Of a DNA stretch of 64,000 nucleotides, positions 10,995-22,815 are shown piece by piece; position 1 is the first letter of the stretch; the number at the start of each line of letters is the position of its first letter. The position numbers were made by a program, and so were the translations under genes. The notes under the pieces were generated by a model, which saw nothing but the letters and a program-made list of their open reading frames with translations, had not been told where the DNA came from and did not search any database. Where the stretch lies: assembly GCA_036172665.1 (NCBI GenBank), contig JAYKNF010000015.1, positions 2,542,001-2,606,000 of the forward strand, in the 5' to 3' direction. The DNA comes from Prosopocoilus inquinatus (lineage: Eukaryota; Arthropoda; Insecta; Coleoptera; Lucanidae).

Positions 10995-11179
10995 GGTTCT
11001 CACTGCAATCAAAAACGATTTGCACAAAGTTTTTCTAAAATCTTTCATTATGCTTTGACAGCAAGCATGGCCGCCTTGCATGGGGGACTCATTAGGAGCA
11101 AATCCCGCTTCAATTTGTCTATCCTACTGCAATGTTAGGTCAAAAAGCGATAGTAAGATGTCGCTATTTTATATGTTCA

Positions 11180-12460
11180 TTATAAAATTTTGCTTACCAT
11201 TGTTCTCGGAACTACCAATTGATCGTAATCGTCACCAAAATGTCTGGAATGGTATAGTATTCCCTCCTCGTCTAGTGAATATAAATCGTTACCAGGATCA
11301 AGTTTGATCGTTTCCAGAATTTTGAATAAGTCCTTATCTCGCAATTGTTCTTCCTTAATCCTTTGCCTATCCGAAACGGCCTCGTAGCTGTTTTTTTCTG
11401 CAGTATAAATGGGTATTCGTGACAGCGCATCTGCATTTCCGTTTTCTCTTCCCGCTCTGTGAATTAATTCAAAATCATACTCACTTAACGTAATAGCCCA
11501 TCTAGCTAATTTTGATGTCGGATTTTTTAGAGACAGCAACCATTTAAGTGGCTTGTGATCCGTAATTACCTTAAACCTGCATCCATATAGGTAGCACCTG
11601 AAATGTTTGACCGCCCAAATCACACCTAGGCACTCTCGTTCTGTAGCACTATAGCTTTGTTAGCTCTGATTTAAGATTTTTCCTGCATAAGCGATTAGAT
11701 ACTCGAACCCTCCTTCCTCCTGGCTTAAAATAGCTCCAAGAGCTACACCTGAAGCATCTGTGGTTAAGATAAATGGTTTTGAAAAATTCGGATACCTAAG
11801 AATTGGATCTTTTATTAAAGCCTTTCGTAAAATATCGAAAGATTGTTGACAATCTTCGCTCCACTTGAATTCACGGTCTTTCTTCGTTAATTCTGTCAAT
11901 GGCTTGGTTATACGTGAAAAATTCCTGATAAATTTCCGATAGAAACCAACTAAGCCGAGAAAGCTGCGAAATTCTTTAGGGGTTCTTGGTGTCCGATATT
12001 TTTCGATAATTCTTGTTTTATCCGGATCTGGCTGGACTCCTTTTGTCGAAATTATGTGGCCCAGATATTTGGTTTCTTCGCTCAGGAAGTTACATTTGCT
12101 TGGTTTTAATGAGAGATTGTCTTCTCTAAGTCTCTGGAACACCTCCAAATTCCTTAAATGGTCGTCAGTCCCCCCTGAGCTAAAAACAATTATATCGTCA
12201 AGGTAAACAAACAAGATATACCTGTTAATCCGCTCATCACGACGTTCATCAGTTTCTGCCAAGTCGACGGCGCATTTGCGAGACCGAAAGGCATTCGTAA
12301 ACATTCGTAATGTCCATCCGGAGTTGAAAAAGCCGTTTTCTCGACATCACCTCCTTCTATCTCGACTTGCCAAAAACCACTGACTAAATCTAACGTCGAG
12401 GAGAGACGCTCCACCCTGTTGATTAAGTATTAAGTGTTTTTTGTATGTTAGGTATTGGTT
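11180..12460 (-). pseudogene. Gypsy reverse transcriptase and RNase H
   Basis: Minus-strand RT motifs: STLDLVSGFWQVEI (about 12400), MPFGLANAPSTWQKLM (about 12285), FVYLDDIIVFS (YLDD active site, about 12210), GHIISTKGVQPDPDK (about 12050), FRSFLGLVGFYRKFI (about 11960). RNase H follows: ILTTDASGVALGAILS (about 11765) and VITDHKPLKWLL (about 11560), then LIHRAGRENGNADALSR (about 11465). Frames change near 12300 and 11640. The conserved order RT-RNase H-integrase identifies Ty3/gypsy. Confidence 0.92.
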
Positions 12461-13533
12461 AGAAATCTCGCTTTGTATCTGAATTTAGTTCTCTATAATC
12501 TATACAGACTCGTATTTTTGAATCTCCTGTCGCTGATGCCTTTTTATGAACCATTAAACAAGGAGCAGACCATGGAGATGTTGAAGGACGAATGCTTCCT
12601 TCGTCTAACATTCCCTGTATTTGTTCTTTTAATATGTTCCTCTGAGTCCAAGATATCCTGTACGGAGCTTTAGCAATTGGTGGTATATTATCGACTATTA
12701 CATGATGTTTAACTAATTTGGTTGCTTTCAGTTTCTTCCCTTTGCTAAAAAATATGTCCTTATAATTACTTAATAAATTCATCAACTTACCCTTTTGACC
12801 CTCATTTAAGTGGTCAAGGTTGAAGACGTTTTCTAGAGATTCAGTTTCGCTTTCTACAGATCCCACATATTCCTGCAGAGGCTCTTCTTCTTGCTCTGCG
12901 TCGTAGGAAATTCCCATAATTTGACCTCCATCCAAAGCTTTTTGCGATATGTTCATAAGTCGCAAAGGAATCTGTTTGTTCCTAGGACAACACAATATCC
13001 TCGCTGTAACTAATCCAGGAAATTCTTCCGGTGATTGTTCAATTATGACGGATTCTGATGAATTGTGAGTTTGGAGTCCAGCAGTAATTACCTCGCACCT
13101 CGGTGGAATTGTAATATTTTCCGTCAACCTCACATAATTCAATCCGACATTTTCCGACTCTCTGTTTTCTATCTTTTCTATCATTTCTAAAATTAAGTAA
13201 AACTTTATTACATCGCAAAAAATCTACTCCAAGTAATCCGTCTGCTGTCAGACTTAAATTATTATCACACACCACAAAACTATGTTTAATTTTCTTACCT
13301 CCTATTGTAAGTTCAAGACTCGACTTATCTAACACCGGTAACTTATTACCTGAAATACTTGTAATGTTTCTTCCTCTCACGAGTTCCAATATGTTACCTT
13401 TCTTCCCCATTACTTCCCGCTTCACGATGGACACTGCAGCTCTGGAATCCACCAGAAAACATTTAGTTTTCCACTCCACGCTTATGTGTACTGTGCACAT
13501 GCTTGTGCATATTCCGTTAACTGCTGGTACCAT
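12459..13533 (-). pseudogene. Gypsy aspartic protease and N-terminal RT
   Basis: The protease at 13533-13190 carries FLVDSRAAVSIV where family members have D-S/T-G-A, so the catalytic glycine is replaced by R; GLLGVDFL is the second conserved block. A frame change leads into the linker and RT start at 13184-12459 (KHHVIVDNIPPIAKAPYR, MLDEGSIRPSTSPWSAPCL, RVCIDYRELNSDTKRDF). The protease substitution alone would block processing. Confidence 0.88.
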
Positions 13534-13622
13534 AAGAATATTTTGTGACTCGCTTTGTTTTATTGCGCCCTGGGTTGGGGTGTTGCAAGAATCGCATTCT
13601 CGTTTAAAGATTTCCCTTCTTC

Positions 13623-14420
13623 TTAGTTTACCACTCTAATTTGAGCAGTACAATACCTCGCAATGTGTCCCTCTTGATCACACCTAAAACATTTAGTCTT
13701 ACGCGGGTTGCGACAATACCTCGATATATGTCCTTCCTGTCCACACAAATAACATGTTATTTTAGTTTCTCCTGGTATCTGACTGTCGTGTGGAGTACTT
13801 TCAGCTGGGTGAAACTTATTTCTCACTTGCTTCCATTCTGGGGGGTGAGAATTGTTAGTAGTTGATCGGACAGGATTCGAAAATGTTGGTTTAGTTGCCG
13901 CTCTTCTTTCTGTTTGCCGGGCTTCAAAGTTGTTTTGCGGGTGCATGCTATGCCTGAAAACATTTTCTTCCAGAGCTTCTTTAAATGTCTTGGCGTTTGA
14001 AGAAAGTACGTAGCGCTGATATTCTTTCTTCACCCCAATACAGAATTGCGTTAAAAGCTGTTCTTCTAGTACAGCTGTCCGTAGTGGTGAGATATCTTAC
14101 TCCGTTCCTTTATATAAAGTAGCCTGCAATTTTAAGCCGCATTTCATATTCCTTTACTTCGTCATCTTGGCGTTGATAACATGACGCCAATTTTTGAGCA
14201 GCCTGCTGTGGGTTAGGGTCTGTGGAAAATTCTTTAAGTAACACACTTCTGAACTATTTCCATTGCAACTGCAAATGCTCTGGATTTGCGCGTAAAAATT
14301 GTTTGGCATGGCTCTATGGACTCTACAAAATCTTTTACATTATTATTTCGCCCGTTAAATAACAGAACAGAATTTATTAGACTCGCTATTGCTTCACTAT
14401 CGAGTTGTTTCAGGCATCTC
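13623..14420 (-). pseudogene. Gypsy gag with two zinc knuckles
   Basis: At 13760-13650 two CX2CX4HX4C knuckles are visible (CYLCGQEGHISRYC and CFRCDQEGHIARYC), the nucleocapsid signature. Upstream on the minus strand, 14420-14040 has degenerate gag coding (for example ALINSVLLFNGRNNNVKDF-like readings) broken by stops. It lies between the protease and the 5' LTR at 14666, the expected place. Confidence 0.85.
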
Positions 14421-14665
14421 TGTTAATTACTACTTACTATTAAACTAAAATATTATATGATTATTAAAATAATAACACAAATCTCTAATTCAGCTTTCAA
14501 AGCAACGGAAAAACTTGTTACTTATCTGCCCCGTTTTCTTTTCAACAAAATCAATCAAAAACAACCCAAAACAATTACGCATACCCTCAAACTCATTAAT
14601 TGATATAAATCTCGGAAACTGCAAGTTTTGCTAAAAAGAAATTGACTTAGTAAACCTGACACCAA

Positions 14666-15317
14666 TGTTACACGCTGGCGTACGGGCGTGTACACCGTGC
14701 CGATAGTAAACAAATAACCAACAAGTGACTATTTGCTTACGCAGGATCTTTAATTAATTTCCTGAAAGTACGCGTTTTAATACGTAATTTGTCTGGCTAC
14801 GAAACTACGTTGGCCGAGCAAACCTGGCAGACGAAAGGAGTTCTTGGGTACAGGAAGCGAGAATTAAGAGATGTGTTATTATAAAACGAATATACTAAAA
14901 ATAATACTTAAAAATACTTACACATTGTATTACCCTACATTCACTACTACTAACTTGACTGACTACCACTCTATTACTAACTGCCTATCCAAATCTCACT
15001 ATCACTGCCTCTTAACTTCTTTACAACCCTATTTAACCTCTTCTAATCCCTACTCCGCTAATTTACGTATTACAAGCCGAATAAACTTGCATGCAAATTA
15101 TGTTATGATCCAATTGCAATATGACCCATATTAGTAACGTTATTTTATTGTAACAAATGAAACAAGCAGTTTACATTTGGAAATGATAACTTAATATGGG
15201 CCAGTTTACATTTTGAAACAACTTCCATAACATAAATAATTTTGAACTACTTAGGAAATTTTCTCAATAATAATAATTTTGAATAAAATAAATTTTACAA
15301 ATATTCGACTTGTAACA
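14666..15317 (-). repeat. Gypsy element 5' LTR (652 bp)
   Basis: Begins TGTTACACGC and ends TGTAACA on the plus strand. As the coding strand is minus, this is the 5' LTR. The base run just inside it (minus strand from 14665: TTGGTGTCAGGTTTAC) is the place of the primer-binding site; I do not assign a tRNA. Confidence 0.88.
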
Positions 15318-15667
15318 ATTGCATTATAAATGTTTGTCTTTTAAATAATGTTTTTCCTGACTGCTGGAAAGAGGCTCTGGTCTTGCCATTAGCAAAAGTA
15401 CCTCAACCCAATGATTATAAGGATCTGAGACCTATAAATATTTTATCTATTCTGTCCAAAATAGTTGAAAAACGTGTAGCGGTTCAATTACGTTTACATT
15501 TAAATAGTTATCAGATTTTGCCCATCTTTCAGTCGGGTTTTCGACCAGGTTTTAGCTGTGCTAGTACACTTTCCTCAGTCGTTGATGACATTTGCAGAGC
15601 TACTGATGAGAAGAAAATCTCAGTTTCGGTCCTCCTTGACTTCTCTAGAGGTTTTGATACTATAAAT

Positions 15668-16076
15668 CAGGCCTGGGCATAAAATACGAGAAGTGCCACG
15701 TTGTAGTATCTCCCACTATTCCATAGTCGTCATTGAAACGTAAATAAGAATGAGCCAGCCTGCCAGCCGATCGTGTACCAACAGAAGTTATAAAACGTGT
15801 GGCTCTCGTGAAATACAAAGATGAACCAAAATTATGAACTTAAGTATCTGTGTTTTATAAACAGTACAGGTAATGCAGAATGTATTATTTGCGGTAAACT
15901 GTTGAGCGTAAAACGATATAATATTGCTCGTCACTACATTTTCCATAAAGAATATTATCTACATAAGTTTTGTATATCGTTGGTTGTTGAAATTGAAGCG
16001 ACTGAGCGTCAAGCGTGAACCGGCACTGTCTGTACGGTGGTAGAAGGAGAATATTCCCCTCGCATGATTAGGCCTG
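15668..16076. mobile_element. 409-bp non-autonomous hAT element
   Basis: Flanked by a perfect 8-bp target duplication CTATAAAT (15660-15667 and 16077-16084), the hAT signature. Ends are CAGGCCTGGGCAT and its inverted partner (11 of 13 bp match). Inside, a 65-codon ORF at 15821 has a BED-like zinc-finger pattern (AECIICGKLL...RHYIFH), so this is an internal deletion of an autonomous hAT that kept the DNA-binding N-terminus. Removing the insert restores the LINE RT frame (DTIN-HDML). Confidence 0.9.
15821..16018 (+). CDS. BED-like zinc finger ORF, hAT transposase N-terminus remnant
   Basis: 65 codons from ATG to stop. Pattern: aromatic LKYLCFIN, then C-I-I-C and, about 16 residues on, H-Y-I-F-H, resembling the BED or GTF2I-type finger at the start of some hAT transposases (NGxxxCLIC...YNxxRHYxxxH). 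No catalytic domain follows. It could be a leftover or could encode a short DNA-binding peptide; only the pattern is seen. Confidence 0.5.
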   Translation: MNQNYELKYLCFINSTGNAECIICGKLLSVKRYNIARHYIFHKEYYLHKFCISLVVEIEATERQA

Positions 16077-17499
16077 CTATAAATCACGACATGCTGTTAT
16101 CTATACTTCATTATATCGGCCTCAGTGATGAGGCAATTTCATTTTTCAAATGTTATTTATTAAACCGGACTCAAAAAGTTCTTTATAAAAGCAACGTATC
16201 GACAGCTCAGAAAGTCGGGGTATTTTAGGCCCATTACTGTTTTCTATTTATACGAGTTTCATGTTTAATAATTTACAGTTCTGCGAATATTATTTATATG
16301 CTGATGATACTCGGCTTCTACATCATTTTCAGCCGTCTAACGTAGATCAAGCTGTATCGCAAATTAATTCAGATTTATCTCAGGTATTCAATTCGGCAAC
16401 AAATCATTGCTTGTCACTTAATCCCAGCAAGTCATGCGTTCTTGTTTTCGGGAGAAATAAAGCTTGTAATTTGGATTTAACTGATATTAATATATGTATA
16501 AATATAGCGCCCTTAAAAATAACTGATTGTGCTAAAAATCTAGGGCTCTATTTAGATTCAAGTCTGCGTTTTAAAACACATGTAAATAAGTTAGTGCAAC
16601 ATTCTTTTGATAAACTGAAAATGATTTATAATAGTAAGGATTTTTTGAACACCCACACTCAAAAAAAGTTATGTGACTCTCTTGTATTGTCTCAGTTTAA
16701 TTGTGATACAGTTGATGGTCCATGCTTGGATTGTACGGATGTTGCTAAAAACTCATGTTTGCAACTTTGTATATGGTATTAGAAGGAGAAGTAATGTTTC
16801 ACATTTATGTGTTAGGGCTAACTGGTTGAATATGAATACCCGTCGACAATTTCATGCTGCAGTATTTTTTTACAAAATTATTCAAAATATTGATACCTCC
16901 ATATCTCTACAATAAGATTCCCTTTCGTACCGATACGCATAATATCAACATTAGGAATAGACTAACTCCTCCTGTACATTATACTACACTTTTTGTAGAT
17001 CGTTTTCTTATAACGCAGTCAAATTTTATAACGACCTCCCTAATAATCTGAAAATGTGTTCAATTTTGTCATTCGGACATTAAGTCTTACTCCGGTACTC
17101 TGAACTGTTTTATTTGCGTCAATAATATTTGTTATACTGCGGTTTGAGACCTGCAGCCTCATAAGTCTTTGGTATCTGATTATGTAATTGATTAAATCTA
17201 AATAACTTGCTGATGTTACAAACTTTATCTTTTCACTACAAATACTGTTTGACTTTCACTTCTGATTGTACATTGCATTTGCATATTGTTACTAATTTAG
17301 CTCAACTAAAATGATATGTATTAACTTACTAAATTGATTGTATTATTTACTTGATTGTATAATTTGCTTCTGCCATATCACTTTAAAATCTTTCTTTTAC
17401 TTTGTAATGTTTATTACGGGCCTTTGGGGAAGAGCAGCATACCTGATGCTAATGCTGATCCAAAAGCCTTTTGGTTATAAGTTCTTTAAACCAATAAAT

Positions 17500-17548
17500 A
17501 TATTATTATTATTATTATTATAATTATTATTATTATTATTAATAATAT
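17500..17548 (+). repeat. TTA-type simple repeat at LINE 3' end
   Basis: About 48 bp of (TAT/TTA)n following AATAAATATA. The truncated LINE at 2256-2300 ends in the same kind of repeat, as expected for a LINE family that ends in a short tandem repeat rather than poly(A). Confidence 0.75.
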
Positions 17549-18049
17549 CCATGATTTACAGAAAGTGTCACTTTTTGATAAGTTTTTAATTTTAAAAATT
17601 TCTTAGAAAATATTTTTCACTTTTTTTTGTTGATGTATGTGTATATTTTCATATGAAACAAATGCTGCAATTGTCCCAACCAAATTAATAACACAAAAAA
17701 GGATACCAAACTTAAGAATGAAGAATTATACTCGATCTAGAATTCGAGACTTACAACAGTTTTTATTTTCATTGAAAAATCTTTTCAAATCTTCTCGATC
17801 TCAATAATTCCACCCTTCGTATACGTATAATCACTTCTATTTTGTAAGCTTTAACTCATTTTAGTTGACATCTAACATTAATTAAAGAAAAATAATTGGT
17901 TTGTAACCACAGCAATCCACCATTAATATTTCAATGTGTCAGAACAGTCAATTGAAGAAAATACGTTTTTTCAGGAAATATCAGTTATGCTTGTTACTGA
18001 TCAATCATAAGCAGAACAATCATTATAAAATGTTTACAGAATAGACCTA

Positions 18050-20627
18050 GGCTGAGTTGCACCGACGTCTGAAATGCCTTAATACATGTTATTTAATCTG
18101 TGATTAAAATTTAATTCATGTTAAAACATCACCGACGCATTTTTAATTCGAATTAGTTGATTTGCAACCTCACTAATACAGTATCAAAACTGTGACGTTT
18201 AGCATTATGATTGGCCATTTATCTAGTCCGTTTGCATTCAGATGTGTCACTTGAGGCAGTTTCTATTTTATGTGTGTTTAAAATTGAAAAAAGAGAACGC
18301 AGATCTAATATTACAGATATTATTTTCACATGCGTACAGTCGCTGGCGCTGGCTCTAGGAAATCGCCATGTTTGATGAAATACACCAATAATTTTGTTAA
18401 TTTCCATGGGCCATATAACTATAAATTCTCTGGACTTTGCATCAATTTTCTTTGTAACACGTGGAAATATCCTACTGAGCTGAAGGCCCGCAACCTTCGC
18501 ATGTGTCGCGCTAAAACTTGCTGAAAACTTCCAGTAGCAAAAAATTGCAAAGTATTCAGTAACTGAGTAATTGCTGATATTGCAAAATTTCTATTTGTGG
18601 TAAGCTCTAATGCAGTATTTCTCAACCTAGGTTCAGCAAAGGGGTGCTTGGGTTCCTCCGCAAATAAAAACAGAAATCATACCACAAAAAAAATTGTCAT
18701 GTAATAGTAGCATAATGTCGATATTTTGATGAAACATTAGATATCTCATATTTTAGTGCTAAGGGGGTCCCTAAGACCAAAGAAATCCCTTTAAGATTCT
18801 TTAGAAAAAGACATAATTTATAAGTTAATAAACAATTTTGCCTAAGTTGCTGACTGACATATGAGTGACTAACAGCTCAATTTATGTATTAATCATGTTT
18901 TAATTTAAGTTATTAAGTTATACGTGATTAAAATATAATTCATGTTAAAACAAACGCTGTTGCACCGTATTTTTAACTTGAATTAGTTGATTTCCGATTA
19001 AAGTGAAACGTCATTAGTTATGCGTAACGTGTCACGAGTAAGTATAACGTTACGGTTATGGTTTGTCATTATCCAGTCCGTCTGTATCCAATAGTGAATT
19101 TATGTACAACTCACTTGCGCCTTATCTTTTAAAAAGGGAACGTTAAACCAACTTCGTTAATTTAAATTAAATTCATAATAGCAGTTAATTCTTGTTCGAT
19201 GAATTATAATATTGTTTATTATTAGTATTTATGTAAGTAAGAGGGTGTTTAAATAAATATAAAAATATACCGTCAATGTTTAGAATTTAAAAGAATGTTA
19301 GTTCTGGCTTAATTAAAACAGCATTTTGTAACTGAGGTAAGTACTTTATTGACCGTTAAAAACTGGTTGCTTGCTGCTTGTTTCTAAAGTCTTTTATTTT
19401 TCATATAAATTCTGTTAATATACTTCTCCGCATTTATTTTGGTTGGTTGTTGAACGCTTGACCACCCGATTAGGCGTGGGTTTGAATCGTTTCCTGGTAT
19501 GTGTGGATTCTATGTGAGAAAAACAATTTTCATGTATCGGTGAGTGTTCGGATTCTGACCAGCTTCTTGGAATTGGATTTTCTGCGTTTCTCCGGATTAT
19601 AAGTTGAATTCCGAAAGAGTAATAAACATCTGCAAGTCGGTCGCAGTCGCCACGGGCAATATTAGTAACTAGCCAGCCGCCTCCTCAAAGGAATGGCTTT
19701 CTCGAATTACTTGATGGCATTAGAACGAAAATACATGATTTATAACTTCGAAAAAAAAAACAAAATAATTTCGTTGTTGTGGAAACCAAAATTACCAAGT
19801 GACTCGTATTCGGACTCACAATGTCCTGTAAATTCTAAATATGTAAAAGCCGTTCCAATTAGAATAAGAAGGTTGATGTAATTTCCGGTGAAACCGGAAG
19901 TCGTACGATGGCCAGTGCCACGTCAGTTTTTTTTAATTTAATTTATTTGTCCCAATTTTTATGTAAAAAATAAAATTCTAGAAGAGTGAACATATAATAT
20001 AGCATGGACATTGTATTGTGTATTGGATATATTAGAATTTTTTTCTTGTTTTGAACTCTCCTATCACCTGCCAAACGTTGTCCAGGTTTTTTTATTAACA
20101 CCCTGTATATTTTATGAATTTACGTTATTTTTTAATTTTTAAAGAGAAATTTGTATTATTTTCAAATTAGGTTAGTTCAACTACTAATTTCTTCGTGTTA
20201 AACAAACCACCGCTGCTTGTTCCAATATAATAATAATTTATTATTATTTATTCATTTTTATTATTTTTATTTTCGATTATAATCGTTCAGAATAATGCAT
20301 GATGTACGCTTCAGAAATTTATAATATAACCGTTTAACTCGTGTTAAATACTCTAATCAAACAATAATGCCGAATTAACTAATTCAGATTTACTAATTAT
20401 GATTAGGACAAACTACCATCGGTGCAACTCGAAAGTCTCTAATTCAGATTAGTCAATCTGTGTTAATGTTAATTGAGGCTGAAATTGCTGGTCGTTAATT
20501 GCCGAATCAACTAATTCAAGTTTGTTAATCTTAGATTAGGGCAAATTAAGGTCGGTGCAACTGAAAAGTCGCTAACTCAGATTAGTTAATCTATGTTAAC
20601 GTTAATCAAGGTCGGTGTAACTCAGCC
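18050..20627. mobile_element. 2.6-kb non-autonomous TIR element (PIF/Harbinger-like)
   Basis: Terminal inverted repeats of about 20 bp: GGCTGAGTTGCACCGAC at the left against GGCTGAGTTACACCGAC at the right. Flanking triplets are CTA and TTA, a near-match to the 3-bp TWA duplication of PIF/Harbinger. Both subterminal regions are full of copies of the words ATTAGTTAATCT and AATTAACTAATTC, and 18090-18290 is repeated at 18905-19140. No ORF long enough for a transposase is present. It lies exactly in a copia coding sequence (GHIGEKGL at 20670-20631), which dates it after that element. Confidence 0.65.
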
Positions 20628-20630
20628 TTA

Positions 20631-21440
20631 GTCCTTTTTCACCTATATGGCCAAGTCGATTGTGCCATAAATTAGGAATTTGACTCACACAAGACATGTG
20701 ATTTGTTGAATAAGGCTCAAGTGTTAATGAGTAAACCTTTGCTTCTTGTGGAACAGTAGCTACAATTTTTTGTTTGAGTAAATAATAGCTTTTCCGTTCC
20801 CAAAGACAACTTTAAAACCGCCTTTGTCCTTTTTGCTAACAGACAGAAAATTAAAATGTAAACCGGGAACAATGAGGACATTATTTAGCTTTATAGTAAC
20901 TTGCTTCCCCAAACGTGAAGAAAGTACGTACAAAAATGTTACAAAATTCAGTACACTTTAACGTATTAGCTGTTCAGTTTCTTTTTAGATTCAGAATAGG
21001 CCCTGTTAGGGTGACATTTTTGTTGGTATCACAATGAAACATAGATGTCAGAAAATTGATTGACGATCGTTTTCAATTTTATGGTTATATTTTTGAAAAC
21101 TACCACTGCCTCTGTTTCCAGCTCGACTGAAGCAAGACCGAAAAGCATTCCAGTAAAACGAGAAGTATCGTCCCTAGCAAACAGTTGATAATTATTTATT
21201 TTTTCATTAAGAAAGTAATTACATGCATGAGAATTTAAATAGCAGGATCTTCTTGCTGTTGCTGATGACTTAGAGCCTTTTCCATGGTCATCTGGACTTC
21301 ATTTAGAATTCTGGGTATTTCTCTTACCACCTCCAACGCCTATACCTTTATATTCTTCTGCTAACACGGCAGTTCTTCAAATCCGTTTCGTTTTTAATTT
21401 GGGTGATCTTTTATACAATAATTAAACGCCTTCACTATTG
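20631..21440 (-). pseudogene. Copia fragment: pre-integrase region
   Basis: Minus strand reads VTIKLNNVLIVPGLHFNFLS (about 20905), DKGGFKVVFGNGKAIIY (about 20830), then LWHNRLGHIGEKGL (about 20670), the HxxH-type gag-pre-integrase motif of Ty1/copia. Upstream to 21440 are degenerate stretches I cannot place with confidence. The element is cut by the 2.6-kb TIR element on one side and a Tc1-like element on the other. Confidence 0.75.
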
Positions 21441-21506
21441 CACGTTTAGTTCTACCACTTATAACTTTTGGGATTTTGACGAAATTATAATAAAAAAATA
21501 TACCTA

Positions 21507-22815
21507 TGGGCAAAATAATAGCAGTGCCAACGACTATTTGTTGAAAAGTCTCTGAAATTTGTTTTACAAAATATTAATGAGTGATTTCTATTCAGATTAT
21601 GTTAACTGTAATATTTGTAATATTAATCTCAATATTGCTTCAGTTTATAAGCAATCACGATAATGCAACAGTTTAACAAAAAAAAAAAAACACTCGATCG
21701 CTGGTGTGCAAAAAAATAGTAGTACTACAAGAGTATGAGAATAACATAAGAATATTTTATTAGATTAAACTCATATATCATACGTTGTTCAATATTTGGT
21801 AGTATAACCCTTATTTGCTAAAACTACTGCACAAAGTCTAGGAATGCTATCAACTAACCGCTGACACCTTTCAATAGGAATTTGAGACCACGCTGATTCC
21901 ACTACTCGCCAAAGTTCCTCAACATTTAATGGTTTCGCATTAAATACGGCTTGTTTAACATCAACCCAAATATTTTTAATGGGATTCAGGTCAGGAGACT
22001 GAGCTGGCCAGTCCATGACCTGAACCTTATTAGATGCAAACCACTGCTTGGCTAATTTGCTGGTATGTTTTGGGTCGTTGTCTTGCATCAAGACCCGGCA
22101 AAGAGGCATATTTTCTTCGGCCCAAGGCAGCATAATATTATTTAAAATATTTACATAAATTGACGCGTCCATTTTTTGTTTTATCTGAAATATCGAACCA
22201 GTGCCATAATATGAGAAACATCCCCACACCGTAATTTTTGCACCTCCATGCTTTTACTATTTTAGACTCATCCGTCCAAAGAACATTTTGCCATTTATTA
22301 GTTAGCCAAGTTAGATGGTTGTTGGCGAAGCTAATTCTTTTTTGCACATGTCGTGGTTGCAGTAAAGGTGTTTTCCTAGGACTTCTGCCAAATAAACCAA
22401 CTTCAATAAACCTTCGACGTATAGTAGAAGTATTTACTTTCAAATTTAGTTCTTGTTTTACTTTGGTGGATGTTGTAAAGGGATTCATTTTAACAAATCG
22501 CTGTATTCTTCTTGATTCATATGGCCCAATTTTCCTTTTTCTCCCTCGAGTTTCTGGCTTTTGCGTCCATTTCAGTCAAGGATGAATGAATACGTTTTAC
22601 CCTGAGAACGTAATTTTTTTATAAGCTTTCGCTTTTCATCACTGCAATGTTTAGCGCGCCCCATTTTAAGTAATTAAAATGTTTGTTATTCAAAATTCCT
22701 ATCTTAATTCAATTAATTTTACTTATTCTTCCGCCAATTAACAAAATAACGAATGCTTTTTTAGCTGTCACCTTACTTTTGTGTACTTAGCGCTGTAGTG
22801 CTATTATTTTGCACA
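21507..22815 (-). mobile_element. Tc1-like element with TIRs and mutated transposase
   Basis: Ends share GCAAAATAATAGCA in inverted orientation (21510 region and 22800-22813). The transposase reads from about 22665 to 21789 on the minus strand: HTH (VKQELNLKVNTSTIRRRF), NVLWTDESKI (first D), MQDNDPKHTSKLAKQWF (second D), then QSPDLNPIKNIW, where the third catalytic E of the usual NPIENxW motif is K. Frame changes occur near 22570 and 22180. E-to-K at the active site means a dead transposase. Confidence 0.85.

Larger units (their letters stand above)
10362..11179 (+). mobile_element. Retrozyme locus A: tandem 312-bp hammerhead repeats in gypsy integrase
   Basis: A minus-oriented partial unit (10362-10446) is joined head-to-head to about 2.35 plus-oriented units (10447-11179). 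The unit length is exactly 312 bp: the word GGACTCATTAGGAGC starts at 10461, 10773 and 11085. Two full units carry complete type I hammerhead motifs. The array is flanked by a 13-bp target duplication TTATAAAATTTTG at 10349-10361 and 11180-11192. Removing the array with one copy restores collinear integrase sequence. No protein is encoded; open frames across it are shadows. I infer a non-autonomous retrozyme-type retroelement. Confidence 0.85.
6801..15317 (-). mobile_element. Ty3/gypsy LTR retrotransposon with both LTRs, inserted in the LINE
   Basis: Two LTRs in the same orientation (6801-7437 and 14666-15317) begin TGTTACACGC and end CTTGTAACA as read on the plus strand. The coding region runs on the minus strand: gag, protease, RT, RNase H, integrase. 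LTRs are alike but differ by point changes and by a replaced block of about 50 bp, so the insertion is not recent. Flanks (ACTTA / ATTGC) give no clean duplication, though the LINE frame resumes across the site. The polypurine-type tract before the 3' LTR (minus strand, about 7450-7438) contains a short G run. Nested inside: a hammerhead-repeat array and a LINE fragment. Confidence 0.9.
15318..17050 (+). pseudogene. LINE ORF2 3' part: reverse transcriptase core
   Basis: RT motifs resume directly after the gypsy LTR: NNVFPDCWKEALVLPLAK (about 15345), YKDLRPINILSILSKIVEK (about 15418), FQSGFRPGFSC (about 15530), VLLDFSRGFDTIN (about 15632). After the hAT insertion comes HDMLLSILHYIGLSDEAISF (16085), a frame break near 16225, LYADDTRLL (active site, about 16293), NPSKSCVLVFGR (about 16420) and a C-terminal tail to about 17050. 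Several stops. From here to the simple-repeat tail at 17500 is non-coding 3' sequence. Confidence 0.88.
5402..17548 (+). mobile_element. LINE retrotransposon (APE endonuclease + RT), split by two later insertions
   Basis: One element can be read as three collinear parts: 5402-6800, 15318-15667 and 16077-17548. The breaks are a Ty3/gypsy element (6801-15317) and a hAT element (15668-16076). At the hAT junction, removing the insert and one 8-bp duplication restores a continuous RT reading frame, which shows the nesting order directly. The 3' end is a TTA-type simple repeat at about 17500-17548. Order and motifs fit the Jockey/CR1-like group of LINEs. Many frameshifts make it inactive. Confidence 0.85.

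Noticed and set aside
10349..11192. CRISPR array or ordinary satellite
   Set aside because: Repeats are 312 bp, adjoining, with no spacers, in an animal-type genome; hammerhead motifs and TSDs explain them better.
10369..11307. Several 75-125-codon open frames across locus A
   Set aside because: Same repeat read in plus and minus frames; no family motif.
6796..15322. Target duplication of the gypsy element
   Set aside because: Flanks ACTTA and ATTGC do not match; the duplication is lost or was never formed.
18613..18830. hAT MITE starting CAGTATTTCTCAACCT
   Set aside because: The left end resembles known hAT ends, but no matching right end or 8-bp duplication was found.
19440..19690. tRNA-derived SINE
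   Set aside because: GGGTTTGAATCG resembles an RNA polymerase III B box, but there is no convincing A box or tail.
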